Made by a program: the position numbers and the translations under genes
NCBI GenBank assembly: GCA_026129685.1
Contig: JAHCHO010000004.1
Location: forward strand, 310,001 to 374,000
Direction: 5' to 3'
DNA: 64,000 nucleotides
Origin: Fimbriimonadaceae bacterium
GTDB taxonomy: Bacteria > Armatimonadota > Fimbriimonadia > Fimbriimonadales > Fimbriimonadaceae
Part shown: piece after piece, positions 44,739 to 53,877 of the stretch
Numbering within the stretch: the first letter of the stretch is position 1
How the letters are laid out: each line of letters begins with the position of its first letter
Notes under the pieces: generated by a model
The model's database searches: none
Told to the model about the DNA's origin: nothing
Seen by the model: the letters and a program-made list of their open reading frames with translations, nothing else

Positions 44739-46940
44739 ATGCCGGCAACCATGCCCGAGAACGTGGTGCTTCCCGATGCGGAAGCGCCGCTCTTCGTCAC
44801 GGAGGCGGACCTCACGAGCATCGGCCATATGGGCCGATCGTGGCTCGTCGTCTCGGATACCACCGCGTACCGCTATGAAAAGACGCCGTTGGGCGAACAG
44901 CTGGTCGGAAGCTGGCCGCTCGCCGAGCTCAAGAATCCCCAGGTCGAGGACCTGGTCGACGCTTGTGGCCTGATCGCCCAACACGAGGGCATCGGGGTCG
45001 AGCTCCTTCGCGCCACCGCCTCCCGTAACCTCCAGATTTCGGGCGCCCAGAAGCGCCTCGAGGCCGTCCTCAAGAACGAGCCCGTCCCCGAGATCAAGGA
45101 CGAACTGCGGGTCTGCCCGAAGTGTCAACGGCCCCTGCCCGAAAACACCGAGATCTGCGAGAACTGCGTCAGCCGTGGCAAGACGTTGAGGCGCCTGTTC
45201 GGCTTCGCGCGGCCCTATCGGCTCCGCATCTTCTGGGGCACTTTCCTCATCCTGGCCGGCACCCTTCTCGAACTGGTCCCGCCGTACCTGTCGAAGCTGC
45301 TGGTGGACGACGTCCTGCAGAAGCGGCACCTCGCCATGTTCGGGTGGCTGATCGCGGGGCTGATCGTCTCCCGCGCGGGGCTCTCGCTCATCCAGATGGC
45401 GCGCGGGCGCAACGTCGCCTTCCTCGGGCGCAACATCGCGATCGACATTCGCAGCGCGCTGTTCCAGAAACTCCAGCAGTTGTCCCTCGGCTTCTACGAC
45501 AAACGTTCGGTCGGCTCGATCATGTCGCGCATGACGAACGACACCGGCGCCCTGTACGACGTGCTGATCGACGGCGTGCCGATCACGGTGAACCAGGGCG
45601 CGATGCTCGTGGGCATCCCCATCATGATGCTCATCATCGACTGGCAGGTGGCGATCTGGGTGCTCGCCCCGATCCCGCTGATCCTCGTCGCGGTGTACGT
45701 CTTCCGCAAGCGGATGGAACGGGTCTGGAGCCGCTTCTGGCACAACTGGTCGCGCATGAGCAGCGCCCTCAACGGCGTCCTCTCGGGGATGCGGGTCGTG
45801 AAGGCGTTCCACGGCGAGGACCGGGAGATCGGCCGATTCGGCAAGCGCATCACCGACGTGGCGCACACGGGCTACGTGGCCGAGGTCAGTTGGTCCACCC
45901 TCTTCCCCGTCGTGATGTTCACGATGGGCCTCAGCACCGTCATGATCTGGTGGGTCGGCGGACAAGCCGTGCTGGCCGGGCGGACGACGATCGGCGACCT
46001 GACCGCCTTCGTCGGCTACGCCCTCATGCTCAACCATCCCCTGATGATGCTCCAACGCATCATCGACTGGACGAGCCGCTCCCTCACCGCCGGTGAACGG
46101 GTGTTCGAGATTCTCGATACCCCCGTCGAGATTCGGGACAGCAGCCGTTGCGTTTCGATCCCGGAGATGAAGGGCTCGGTCGTGTTCGAGGACGTACGGT
46201 TCGGATACGAAAAGTCGCGCGAGGTGCTCAAGGGGATTTCCCTCGAGATCTACGCGGGCGAGATGATCGGCTTGGTCGGGCACAGCGGCGCCGGCAAATC
46301 CACCCTCATCAACCTGCTGATGCGGTTCTACGACCCGACGTACGGCCGCATCCTGATCGACGGGGTCGACCTGAAAGACATCAAGATGGAGGACTATCGG
46401 CGCCAGGTCGGCGTCGTCATGCAAGAGTCCTATCTCTTCCCGGGAACCATCGCCCAGAACATTGCCTACGGACGCCCGGGCGCGGGCCTGCAGGACATCA
46501 TCGAAGCCTCCAAGGCGGCGAACGCCCACGACTTCATCGCGAACTTCCCCGATGGGTACGACGCCTACGTCGGCGAGCGGGGACAACGGCTCTCCGGCGG
46601 CGAGCGTCAGCGCATCGCGATCGCCCGCGCCATCCTCCACAACCCCCGCGTTCTCATCCTCGACGAGGCGACGGCGAGCGTGGACACCGAGACCGAGCGC
46701 CTCATCCAAGAGGCGCTGGAGCGCCTCGTCGAAGGGCGAACGGTGTTCGCGATCGCCCACCGACTCAGCACCCTTCGCAGCGCGGACCGTCTCGTGGTGT
46801 TCGATCAAGGCAAGGTCGCCGAGATCGGGACTCACGACGAGTTGCTCGCCAAGGACAACGGCATCTTCGCCAAACTCGTGACGATGCAGACCGAGATCAA
46901 CAAGGTTCGCGAGAACTACATCGTCGAGAACGGCTCTTAG
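44739..46940 (+). CDS. ABC exporter with N-terminal zinc-ribbon extension
   Basis: The product is 733 residues from ATG 44739, with AAGGAGG five bases upstream. Residues 1-120 form a soluble extension; Cys126, Cys129, Cys140 and Cys143 (CPKC...CENC) form a zinc ribbon just before the membrane. Six transmembrane helices follow (about 155-460), then an ATPase domain with GHSGAGKS at 514-521, LSGGE at 618-622 and Walker B LILDEATASVD. It is a homodimeric exporter of the lipid/peptide/drug type. The soluble extension and ribbon are unusual and may regulate it or bind substrate. Confidence 0.92.
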   Translation: MPATMPENVVLPDAEAPLFVTEADLTSIGHMGRSWLVVSDTTAYRYEKTPLGEQLVGSWPLAELKNPQVEDLVDACGLIAQHEGIGVELLRATASRNLQISGAQKRLEAVLKNEPVPEIKDELRVCPKCQRPLPENTEICENCVSRGKTLRRLFGFARPYRLRIFWGTFLILAGTLLELVPPYLSKLLVDDVLQKRHLAMFGWLIAGLIVSRAGLSLIQMARGRNVAFLGRNIAIDIRSALFQKLQQLSLGFYDKRSVGSIMSRMTNDTGALYDVLIDGVPITVNQGAMLVGIPIMMLIIDWQVAIWVLAPIPLILVAVYVFRKRMERVWSRFWHNWSRMSSALNGVLSGMRVVKAFHGEDREIGRFGKRITDVAHTGYVAEVSWSTLFPVVMFTMGLSTVMIWWVGGQAVLAGRTTIGDLTAFVGYALMLNHPLMMLQRIIDWTSRSLTAGERVFEILDTPVEIRDSSRCVSIPEMKGSVVFEDVRFGYEKSREVLKGISLEIYAGEMIGLVGHSGAGKSTLINLLMRFYDPTYGRILIDGVDLKDIKMEDYRRQVGVVMQESYLFPGTIAQNIAYGRPGAGLQDIIEASKAANAHDFIANFPDGYDAYVGERGQRLSGGERQRIAIARAILHNPRVLILDEATASVDTETERLIQEALERLVEGRTVFAIAHRLSTLRSADRLVVFDQGKVAEIGTHDELLAKDNGIFAKLVTMQTEINKVRENYIVENGS

Positions 46941-46978
46941 CGACGCTCTCGGTAGTTGCCGTCATTCTTGAGCGACTC

Positions 46979-47440
46979 TGTCACTCTGAGCGAAGCGAAG
47001 AACCTCGAACGAGAGCCGTGCGGGAGGTTCGGGGCTTTGTCATTCTGAGCGAGGCGAAGAATCCCGAAGCGAAGGCCGCGCGGACCGGGATTCTTCGTTC
47101 CTCAGCTGGCAGGTTCATAGGCATTGTCATTCTGAGCGCAGCGAGGAATCCCGAAAGGTCGGGTGCCGTTGACCGGGATCCTTCGCAGGCTCAGGATGAC
47201 AGGCTCGGGGCTTTGTCATTCTGAGCGAGGCGAAGAAACCCGAACGAAGACCGCGCGGACCGGGATTCTTCGTTCCTCAGCTGGCAGGTTCATAGGCATT
47301 GTCATTCTGAGCGCAGCGAGGAATCCCGAAAGGTCGGCTGCCGTTGACCGGGATCCTTCGCAGGCTCAGGATGACAGGCTCGGGGCTTTGTCATTCTGAG
47401 CGCAGCGAAGAACCCCGAACGAAGGCCGCGCGGACCGCAA
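46979..47440. repeat. Tandem block of hairpin repeat units
   Basis: The block between the ABC exporter and the HAD gene (532 bases without a gene, 46941-47472) contains recurring GTCATTCTGAGCGnAGCGA elements. A unit of 176 bases (from 47039) is followed by a near-identical one of 175 (from 47215) and a partial third from 47390; a diverged copy begins at 46979. Each unit contains an inverted pair, for example 47126-47200 with complementary ends. Open frames through it are repeat translation, not genes. Confidence 0.9.
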
Positions 47441-47472
47441 GCTCAGGATGGAAGACAGAGAACGGGTCCGCC

Positions 47473-48126
47473 CTACCGGAACAGGCCGTCCAGACCCCCC
47501 ACGATCCAGTCGGCGATCTGGTACTTGGGCGAGTGGTTCGGGTAGTCCGCCGGCAACGCGACGCACATCATCCGCGCCGCCTTCGCCGCCACGCACCCCG
47601 AAACCGCGTCCTCGATCACCAGGCACCTTCCGGCCGGAACCCCAAGCCGCGACGCGACGGTGAGGAAGATACCGGGGTGGGGTTTGCCCAGCGGCTCCTC
47701 GGTGCCCGAGTAGACCAAATCGAAGGCGTCGCGCAGGTTCAGACGGTCGAGGGTCGCGTCCACCAGCCGGTAGGGCGAACTCGTGGCCAAGGCCGTGCGC
47801 TTCCCCATCGCCCGCACCCGGCGCACCAGGTCGCACGCGCCGGGAACCTCCCGTCCGTGGTCGCGGATGGTGGGCTCCATCTTCTCCGAGATCGCCTCGA
47901 CCACCTCGTCCACGCTCGGCCCCTCCCACCCGTACCGGTCGTACCACTTCTGGACGGCGACCTTCGCGGTCAGCCCGAGGGTGGTGCGTGAGAGTTCGGG
48001 GGTCATCGGCACTCCCAGCGAGCGGTACGTTTCCACCTCGACCGCTTCCCATAGGGGTTCCGAGTCGATCACCACGCCGTCCATGTCGAACAAGACGGCG
48101 TCGAAATCGTTGGGATCGGGGATCAC
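47473..48126 (-). CDS. HAD-superfamily sugar phosphatase (HxpB/YniC-like)
   Basis: The product is 217 residues from GTG 48126. The HAD motifs are FDMDGVVIDSEPLW (nucleophile and acid Asp), ATSSPYR (motif II), GKPHPGIFL (motif III Lys) and VIEDAVSGCVAAKAA (motif IV). A helical cap with WYDRYGWEG follows the first motif. Close in pattern to 2-deoxyglucose-6-phosphate phosphatases and beta-phosphoglucomutases of the same group; it should be a phosphatase or mutase of small sugar phosphates. Confidence 0.9.
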   Translation of the reverse strand: MIPDPNDFDAVLFDMDGVVIDSEPLWEAVEVETYRSLGVPMTPELSRTTLGLTAKVAVQKWYDRYGWEGPSVDEVVEAISEKMEPTIRDHGREVPGACDLVRRVRAMGKRTALATSSPYRLVDATLDRLNLRDAFDLVYSGTEEPLGKPHPGIFLTVASRLGVPAGRCLVIEDAVSGCVAAKAARMMCVALPADYPNHSPKYQIADWIVGGLDGLFR

Positions 48127-48180
48127 GACGTGAGAGGATACCGAGTACCCGTACCCCCCTTCTTGGGCAGACCGGCCAAG

Positions 48181-48627
48181 CTAGGGCGACGTGGCGGGTC
48201 GGCGACCCATGGAACAGACGACGGCGACCAAAGAGGCGTAGAGCGCGAAGAGCCATCCCGACTCGATGCTCCCTCGACCCAGGATCGTCGCCACCGGCGC
48301 GGTGACCCAAACGAGGGCAACCACAGCGACCGTCCGTTGCACCCTAACCGAAGCCGCGAACGCGGGCGCCAGGGCGAGCCACTGCAGACCGATCGCGAAG
48401 ACCCCGACGAAAGCGAGGAACCAGAGGGGCGTCTGGACGAAGAGCCGCACCGACCCGTTGAGGCCGGTCACCGTCCAGCCTTCCGAAGCGAAGAAGGACA
48501 AGAACTGGTCCAAGGGCCCTCGGGGGTGCGTAACCGTGTAGGTCTCGATCCACCACGGCAAGGGGATCGACACCAACCCCGCCACGACCCCGGTTGCCCG
48601 CAAAGTGTTCCGTGTTCGCCCATCCAC
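48181..48627 (-). CDS. Hypothetical membrane protein
   Basis: The product is 148 residues from GTG 48627, supported by GGAGGAG about nine bases upstream. Four hydrophobic helices with short loops are visible. No family was recognised. It lies 54 bp upstream of the HAD gene on the same strand and is divergent from the RCC1 gene, with a 144-bp spacer. Confidence 0.62.
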   Translation of the reverse strand: MDGRTRNTLRATGVVAGLVSIPLPWWIETYTVTHPRGPLDQFLSFFASEGWTVTGLNGSVRLFVQTPLWFLAFVGVFAIGLQWLALAPAFAASVRVQRTVAVVALVWVTAPVATILGRGSIESGWLFALYASLVAVVCSMGRRPATSP

Positions 48628-48734
48628 GACGCGACTCCTCCGGCCGGCGCATTCCCCGACCCCAGTGCAGTATGGTGCCCGCAACCGGCATCTCGCGGGC
48701 CATTGGGACAAGGACCTTCACAGGCTCGGCAATC

Positions 48735-48763
48735 TTGACAAAGACGGAGGTTTTGTGTATCGT
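48735..48763 (+). promoter_or_regulatory. Sigma70-like promoter for the RCC1-dockerin gene
   Basis: TTGACA (48735-48740), a 17-base spacer and TATCGT (48758-48763) stand immediately before the ATG at 48772. The expected transcription start is about 48770, so the message would have almost no leader. The GGAGG at 48746-48750 is in the spacer and too far from the ATG to act as a normal ribosome-binding site. Confidence 0.6.
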
Positions 48764-48771
48764 TTTCCACC

Positions 48772-51405
48772 ATGACGCACGAACCCGTCTCGAGAGCCCG
48801 GATCGGGCGCGGCCTTGCCGCGCTTGTCCTCCTCCTTTTCGGAGCCCCCTGCTCCATGGCTCAGGTTTGGTCATGGGGCGAAAGCGACCGTGGACAGGTC
48901 GGCGACGGTTCGGCCGACACTCGGCTGACGCCCACTCTTGTTCGCGAGCCCTCGCGTGCGGTCGCGGCAACCGGGGGCCGCCTGCACAGCGTTGTCTTGA
49001 GAAGCGACGGAAGCGTCTGGGCCTGGGGATGGAACGCCCACGGCCAAAGTGGCAACGGAACCAATGTGGAGTCGTACGTGCCCGGCCGTGTCCCAACCTT
49101 GTCGAACATCGTTGCCATCGCCTCCGGCTACGATCACTGCCTCGCGCTTCGGAGTGACGGCACCGTATGGGCTTGGGGCAAAGGGGACTACGGAATGCTC
49201 GGAGACGGCACCGCCACTGATCGCTGGACGCCCGTGCAGATACCCTCCCTCTACAACGTCGTGTCGATCGCTTGCGGCTTCGATCACAGCTTTGCCGTCA
49301 AAGCCGATGGCACCCTTTGGGCTTGGGGACGCAACGACGTCAGCCAACTTGGGGACGGCACCACGCAGCACCGGGTCGCTCCCGTGCAGGTCCCGGGCGT
49401 CTCCAATGTCGTGGCCGTCGCGGGCCACGTCCGCCATAGCCTCGCCCTCACGAGCGATGGCAACGTATGGGCTTGGGGCTGGAACGATTACGGGCAACTT
49501 GGCGACGGGACCATCGAAAACCGTCCTCTTCCCGTCCGGACGCTGCTAACCGGCCGGGCGGTCGCGATCTCCGCCGGCGAATACCATAGTCTAGCCCTCC
49601 TGAGAGACGGCACCTTGTGGGGTTGGGGAAATGGGAATGCAGGAGCGCTCGGTGAGCACATGGTCGTTTCCACAAACCCCAATCCCACCAGGATTCAAGG
49701 CGTCGAAAACGTCGTGGCCGTCTGGGCTTGTCGCACTAGTTCCTTCGCCGTCCGAAAAGACGGATCGACCTGGGCGTGGGGCGACAACCGATGGGGACGA
49801 CTCGGAATCGGTAGTTTTGAGTGGTACATCTACGTTCCTACCCAAATTCCAGGGTTGGTCAACGTTGAGCGAAACGTTGGCGGGATGGGAGAGCATACGC
49901 TCGCTATCCACCAAGACGGCTCGGTGTGGGCTTGGGGCGACAACTGGCTGGGACAGCTTGGCAACGGCCGGAGCTACTATCAGAGCGGGGAGTATCTTCC
50001 TGTACAGGCGCTGGGCTTCGGCAACCTCTTCACGGCCGTCGCCGCTGGCCTACGGCACAGCATCGCCTTGCGTGCCGACGGGTCGGTCTGGGCATGGGGT
50101 GCCAATGAGTCTGGGCAGCTGGGAGACGGGACGACGGAAGACCGGTTCGTGCCGGTACAATCGTCGCAGTTGCACGACATCGTGTCGATCAGTACTAATA
50201 CGCTGCACTCTCTGGCTATAGATCGAGACGGACGCGTATGGGCATGGGGCAAGAACGATTCCGGCCAGCTGGGAGACGGCACGAACGTGAATCGCACCGC
50301 GCCTGTCCAGATATCCGGCCCAACCAACATAACCGCTGTCGCCACCGGAGGGGCCCATAGTCTTTTCGTGCGGGGCGATGGCACCGTTTGGGCTTCCGGA
50401 GACAACTCGTACCGGCAACTTGGCGACGGCACAAGTGAGCAACGATGGACTCCTGTTCAGATTCAAGGATTGGCCGACGTGACGTCCGTCGCGGCAAACG
50501 CCACCCAAAGTCTCGCTCTGCGCAGCGACGGTACGGTATGGGCTTGGGGCAACTTGTATGGCTTTGGGTTCCAACCTCCCGTTCAGGTCCAAGGATTAAC
50601 CAACATCATCGCTATCGCGTCCCACAACGAGTCGAACCTTGCGTTGCGGAGCGACGGGACGGTATGGGGTTGGGGACGAAACAGCAATGGGCAACTCGGC
50701 GACGGGACCGAAGTGAGCCATTCCACGCCCGTTCAGTCCCCGTTCCTCTCCGACGTCGTCGCGATCGGCCTCGGCGTCGGTCACGGGCTCGCCGCGCGCA
50801 GCGACGGCTCGGCTTGGGCATGGGGGTCGAACGCTTCTGGCGCCCTGGGAGACGGGACCACCGTGGACCGGCTGACCCCCGTGCAAATCCAGAACTTGCC
50901 TGCCGGAGCGTCGATGGTCTCGGGCGGCTGGTATCACTCTCTCGCCTTGGAACGGGGCCGTAAGGTGGACGGAAAGGTGGTCCTGCAAGGAATCACATCC
51001 TATCAAGGCATCATCGTCACCGTCGATCTGAAGCCCGTCGGAGCCGTCGCTCCGATCGTCCGACGCCAGGTCGTTCTGGGCCCGGACGGGGAGTTCTCTT
51101 TTGATGTCGTCGTGACCGGAGACTTCGACGTGGCCGTTCAGGGCACCAATTGGCTCAGAAAAGTCACCGGTGCGATCCACATTGGGACCGTCGGGGTTTC
51201 TTTGTTACCCATCACCCTGGTTAATGGCGACGTCAACGGAGACAACGCCGTCAACATCGCCGACTTCATCCGCCTCCGAGCCGCCTTCGGCTCCAATCCC
51301 GCCTCGCCCAACTGGAATCCCTTCGCCGACCTCAACAAGGACGGGTCGGTCGGCATCGCCGACTTCCTGATCTTACGCGGGTCCTTCGGAAGAAGCGGCG
51401 ACTAG
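48772..51405 (+). CDS. Secreted RCC1-repeat protein with dockerin-like C-terminus
   Basis: The product is 877 residues with a signal peptide (about 1-30, ending SMAQ). Fourteen RCC1-type units carry the repeated VWAWGxNxxGQLGDGT pattern, roughly 50 residues apart, enough for two seven-bladed propellers. After them a beta domain (about 730-805) leads to an EF-hand pair: [13 protein letters not shown] and [13 protein letters not shown], a type I dockerin-like module. In related genomes this ending follows the same beta domain. Likely an adhesion or extracellular-scaffold protein; the partner cohesin is not in the window. GC is slightly lower than its neighbours. Confidence 0.93.
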   Translation: MTHEPVSRARIGRGLAALVLLLFGAPCSMAQVWSWGESDRGQVGDGSADTRLTPTLVREPSRAVAATGGRLHSVVLRSDGSVWAWGWNAHGQSGNGTNVESYVPGRVPTLSNIVAIASGYDHCLALRSDGTVWAWGKGDYGMLGDGTATDRWTPVQIPSLYNVVSIACGFDHSFAVKADGTLWAWGRNDVSQLGDGTTQHRVAPVQVPGVSNVVAVAGHVRHSLALTSDGNVWAWGWNDYGQLGDGTIENRPLPVRTLLTGRAVAISAGEYHSLALLRDGTLWGWGNGNAGALGEHMVVSTNPNPTRIQGVENVVAVWACRTSSFAVRKDGSTWAWGDNRWGRLGIGSFEWYIYVPTQIPGLVNVERNVGGMGEHTLAIHQDGSVWAWGDNWLGQLGNGRSYYQSGEYLPVQALGFGNLFTAVAAGLRHSIALRADGSVWAWGANESGQLGDGTTEDRFVPVQSSQLHDIVSISTNTLHSLAIDRDGRVWAWGKNDSGQLGDGTNVNRTAPVQISGPTNITAVATGGAHSLFVRGDGTVWASGDNSYRQLGDGTSEQRWTPVQIQGLADVTSVAANATQSLALRSDGTVWAWGNLYGFGFQPPVQVQGLTNIIAIASHNESNLALRSDGTVWGWGRNSNGQLGDGTEVSHSTPVQSPFLSDVVAIGLGVGHGLAARSDGSAWAWGSNASGALGDGTTVDRLTPVQIQNLPAGASMVSGGWYHSLALERGRKVDGKVVLQGITSYQGIIVTVDLKPVGAVAPIVRRQVVLGPDGEFSFDVVVTGDFDVAVQGTNWLRKVTGAIHIGTVGVSLLPITLVNGDVNGDNAVNIADFIRLRAAFGSNPASPNWNPFADLNKDGSVGIADFLILRGSFGRSGD

Positions 51406-51452
51406 GCGTCCCAAGGATCGAGCGTTCGAGGAAGACGGAACCGAACAGCCGC

Positions 51453-51480
51453 GTCCCCGCCCGGCATGCCGGGCGGGGAC
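51453..51480. terminator. Palindromic bidirectional terminator
   Basis: A perfect 28-base palindrome (arms 51453-51466 and 51467-51480) sits in the 96-bp gap between the convergent RCC1 and pseudopilin genes. It can form a GC-rich hairpin in either transcript. Confidence 0.68.
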
Positions 51481-51501
51481 GATCTCAGCGAAGAGACGAG
51501 C

Positions 51502-52401
51502 CTAGTGAATGCAAGGGAAGCCCCATCCGGAGCCCTTGCAGTAGTCGTAGTACCACTGGAACGAGTTGCCCATTGCGCGGCGATCGAACCAGACGTTCTT
51601 GAACCACTTGATCGCGCCGCGCTTCATCGAACTCGCGTGGCCGTCCGCATACGCCATCGGCGACACGCCGTTGTAGCGGTACCGCGGGTGCGCGGCGCAT
51701 TCCCAGGCGCCCGAGGTCGTCGCGGTGCAGTCGCTGTCGAACACCGGGCTGTAGACGGCGGTGCCGGGGGTGTAGACCTCGACGCCATCCCGGTTCACGG
51801 TGCTCGCGTCACCGGGGGTCGTGGCGATCGAGCCGACCCACATCTGCTGCCAGTCGTGGAACCAGGGGTAGCTCCAATCGGCGGAGTTCGCGCCCTTCTC
51901 CATGATCATCACCTTGTCGGCGGGGGCGTCGAGGTTCGACTGGCCGACCGCCGCGTTCGGCGCGCCGTCCACCGGGCCGGCATGGCCGTAGTTGTTGACG
52001 AAGATCGAGAAGTGGGCGCCGTAGCTGTGGCCGCCGTCCTGGCCGGCCCCGATCGCGCGCGGATAGCCCGGGGCGCGGAAGATCCCGTCCTTGCCCCAAC
52101 TCTGGTCGCCGTTAACCGTCGACACGCGGTCGCCGCTCTTGACGTAGGGGTAGATCATCCCGTACCACTGGATGTGCGGGGTGCTCCATCCGCCGGTCTC
52201 GGACTGGGGATAGGTGTCGTCGTAGTCTCCCATGTACATCATCACCCCGAGGGCGATCTGTTTGACGTTGGAGATCGAGACGGTCTTCTTCGCGGCGGTC
52301 TTGGCCTGGGCGAAAACGGGGAAAAGGATCGCCGCCAGGATGGCGATGATCGCGATGACGACGAGTAGCTCGATGAGCGTGAACGCCTTGCGTTTGATCA
52401 T
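51502..52401 (-). CDS. Type IV pseudopilin-like protein, cassette A
   Basis: The product is 299 residues from ATG 52401. The prepilin signal is short: [19 protein letters not shown], cleaved before Phe and with Glu5. The mature head has [21 protein letters not shown], a FHDWQQMW stretch, [19 protein letters not shown] and C-terminus SGWGFPCIH. The usual H-X9-DG signature is present with Tyr in place of His (RYNGVSPMAYADG). It is the last gene of the lipoprotein-LacI-pseudopilin cassette, 11 bases after the LacI gene. A surface fibre or a secretion-type pseudopilus is likely; exact role unknown. Confidence 0.9.
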   Translation of the reverse strand: MIKRKAFTLIELLVVIAIIAILAAILFPVFAQAKTAAKKTVSISNVKQIALGVMMYMGDYDDTYPQSETGGWSTPHIQWYGMIYPYVKSGDRVSTVNGDQSWGKDGIFRAPGYPRAIGAGQDGGHSYGAHFSIFVNNYGHAGPVDGAPNAAVGQSNLDAPADKVMIMEKGANSADWSYPWFHDWQQMWVGSIATTPGDASTVNRDGVEVYTPGTAVYSPVFDSDCTATTSGAWECAAHPRYRYNGVSPMAYADGHASSMKRGAIKWFKNVWFDRRAMGNSFQWYYDYCKGSGWGFPCIH

Positions 52402-52408
52402 GGATTGC

Positions 52409-52433
52409 CTCTCTACTTCGAGAACACGGGACG
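52409..52433. repeat. Short repeat shared with 58003-58027
   Basis: A 25-base word (CTCTCTACT, three variable bases, AGAACACGGG then ACG) recurs at 58003-58027 with 21 of 25 identities, in the same orientation. Here it overlaps the last codons of the LacI gene, just upstream of the cassette A pseudopilin; the other copy follows the cassette B pseudopilin. Confidence 0.55.
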
Positions 52434-53459
52434 CGGGACGCGCTCGGCGGACCGCGGCGACGAAGTCGAATCGCGGACGTCGAGCGAACAGGGAAAGACG
52501 ACGAGACGGGGATCGGGGGTCGTGCCCTCGATCATGTCGAGCAAAACGCGGGTGGCCTGGCCGGCCATCTCGAGGATGGGCTGCTTCACGGCGGTCAGGC
52601 GGGGCGAGGTGGTGTCGCAATAGGGCGTTGAGTCGAAGCCGACGACGCTGACGTCGCCCGGGACGCTGACGCCCGTCTCCCGGCATCGCTTCAGGATCTC
52701 GCTGGCCACCCGTTCGTTCCAAGCGAAGAGCGCGGTGTGGGTCGGGCCGGCGCGCCACCAGTCGGCGAACTCCCACGCCTCTCGGCTCCAGGTCGCCACC
52801 TCGAAGCCAAGCCCTCGTTCGGCGCACGCCCGTTTCGCTCCGGAGAGTCGAGCGGTGGCGTCGGGCGTCTCCTCCTCGCCGCGCTCCATCACGAACAGCA
52901 CCTGCGCGTGCCCAAGCTCGGCCAAATGCTCCACCACGAGTCGCGCGCCGCCGTCGTTGTCGCAGAAGACGTACACCAAGTCGTCGGGGTGGTTCTCGGG
53001 AGCGGGCGCGTTGAGGGCGACCACCGGCACCCGGGTGCGGCGAATCTGCGGGTAGAGGTCGGTCTCGGCGGGGAGCTTGCACCAGATGACGCCGTCCATC
53101 CGACCGTCCGACAACGCCGGCGCGACGTCCGAGTGCTCGATCTCGGGAAGGATCGTCAACCGGTAGTGGTTGCGGAACAACTCGCGCGCCACCCCGTCCA
53201 GCATCAGAACGTAGTACATCGGCCCGGCGGACAGCTCGCCGAAGTTTTCAAAGACGAGGCCGACGGTGCGCGTGGTGCCGGTTCGTAGCGACCGGGCGAC
53301 CGCGCTCGGATAGTACTGAAGACGCTCCGCCGTCTCGCGGATCACCTTCTGCGTCTCGAGACCGATGCGCACGCTCTTGCCCGAGCCGTGCAACACCTTC
53401 GAGACGGCGGTGATGCTGACTCCGGCGGCCTCGGCGACATCCTTGAGCGTGACGGCCAT
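52413..53459 (-). CDS. LacI-family transcriptional regulator, cassette A
   Basis: The product is 348 residues. The N-terminal helix-turn-helix TLKDVAEAAGVSITAVSKVL and the hinge-helix YPSAVARSLRTG are followed by the periplasmic-binding-like ligand domain (about 60-330), including VVGFDSTPYC. It should bind a sugar-type effector and a palindromic operator. It sits between the small lipoprotein and pseudopilin genes, so it may control its own operon. TTCGCGAA (53811-53818), 17 bases upstream of the promoter, is a candidate operator. Its C-terminus (PRPVFSK) lies in a short repeat. Confidence 0.92.
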   Translation of the reverse strand: MAVTLKDVAEAAGVSITAVSKVLHGSGKSVRIGLETQKVIRETAERLQYYPSAVARSLRTGTTRTVGLVFENFGELSAGPMYYVLMLDGVARELFRNHYRLTILPEIEHSDVAPALSDGRMDGVIWCKLPAETDLYPQIRRTRVPVVALNAPAPENHPDDLVYVFCDNDGGARLVVEHLAELGHAQVLFVMERGEEETPDATARLSGAKRACAERGLGFEVATWSREAWEFADWWRAGPTHTALFAWNERVASEILKRCRETGVSVPGDVSVVGFDSTPYCDTTSPRLTAVKQPILEMAGQATRVLLDMIEGTTPDPRLVVFPCSLDVRDSTSSPRSAERVPRPVFSK

Positions 53460-53468
53460 GGTTCGCGC

Positions 53469-53708
53469 CTACTTCTTCTCGCCGCGCTGCCCGGCCGAGA
53501 CGTCCCGGCCTCGGAAGAGCATCTCCTTCATCTTCGCCTTGTCCTCCGGGGTCATGTTCGGGTCGTCGTCGATCGCCTTGGCGCGCGCCTCGTCCGCCTT
53601 CCGCACCTCTTCGTCCGAGACGTACTTGCCGCCGTCTCCGCACCCGATCAACGCTCCGCCAAACGCCAGAGCCGCCACCAAACCGATCGCAAAGGTCTTC
53701 ATCGACAT
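53469..53708 (-). CDS. Small lipoprotein with DPNMTPEDK motif, cassette A
   Basis: The product is 79 residues from ATG 53708 (a second in-frame ATG is at 53702). The signal peptide ends in lipobox LIGC. The mature part is a charged helix with IDDDPNMTPEDKAKMKEML, shared with the cassette B lipoprotein (IDNDPNMTPEDKEKMK). No known domain. First gene of the cassette A operon, with a good promoter at 53765-53794. The function is unknown; its constant pairing with a pseudopilin suggests a role in pilus assembly or anchoring. Confidence 0.85.
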   Translation of the reverse strand: MSMKTFAIGLVAALAFGGALIGCGDGGKYVSDEEVRKADEARAKAIDDDPNMTPEDKAKMKEMLFRGRDVSAGQRGEKK

Positions 53709-53764
53709 CCGAAACTCCCGTTCGACTCAGACGGTTCAGTCCGATGATCGAACGATTTATCAAC

Positions 53765-53794
53765 ACTATACGCCGTGATTTATCCTTTTATCAA
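53765..53794 (-). promoter_or_regulatory. Sigma70-like promoter of cassette A
   Basis: Reading the minus strand, TTGATA (53794-53789), an 18-base spacer and TATAGT (53770-53765) lie about 55 bases before the lipoprotein ATG. The region is notably AT-rich for this genome. The direct repeats GATTTATC (53754-53761 and 53777-53784) and the palindrome TTCGCGAA (53811-53818) may be regulator sites. Confidence 0.65.
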
Positions 53795-53877
53795 GAAACG
53801 CGAAAGAAAATTCGCGAAATCGCGGCGGCCGGTTCGCGATCGCGGATCCGACTTGAACCGAGGGCAGGGCCGGCGAG

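Noticed and set aside
44015-44863. Longer CcmA reading up to 282 residues
   Set aside because: The extra N-terminal part overlaps the control region of the divergent exporter and has no ABC similarity.
46148-47399. Open frames through the repeat block
   Set aside because: They translate the hairpin repeats (LSAARNPE-like words) and, at the left, a wrong frame of the ABC exporter.
46979-47440. CRISPR-like repetition
   Set aside because: Repeat spacing is uneven, the units are 175-176 bases with inverted halves, and there are no unique spacers or cas genes.
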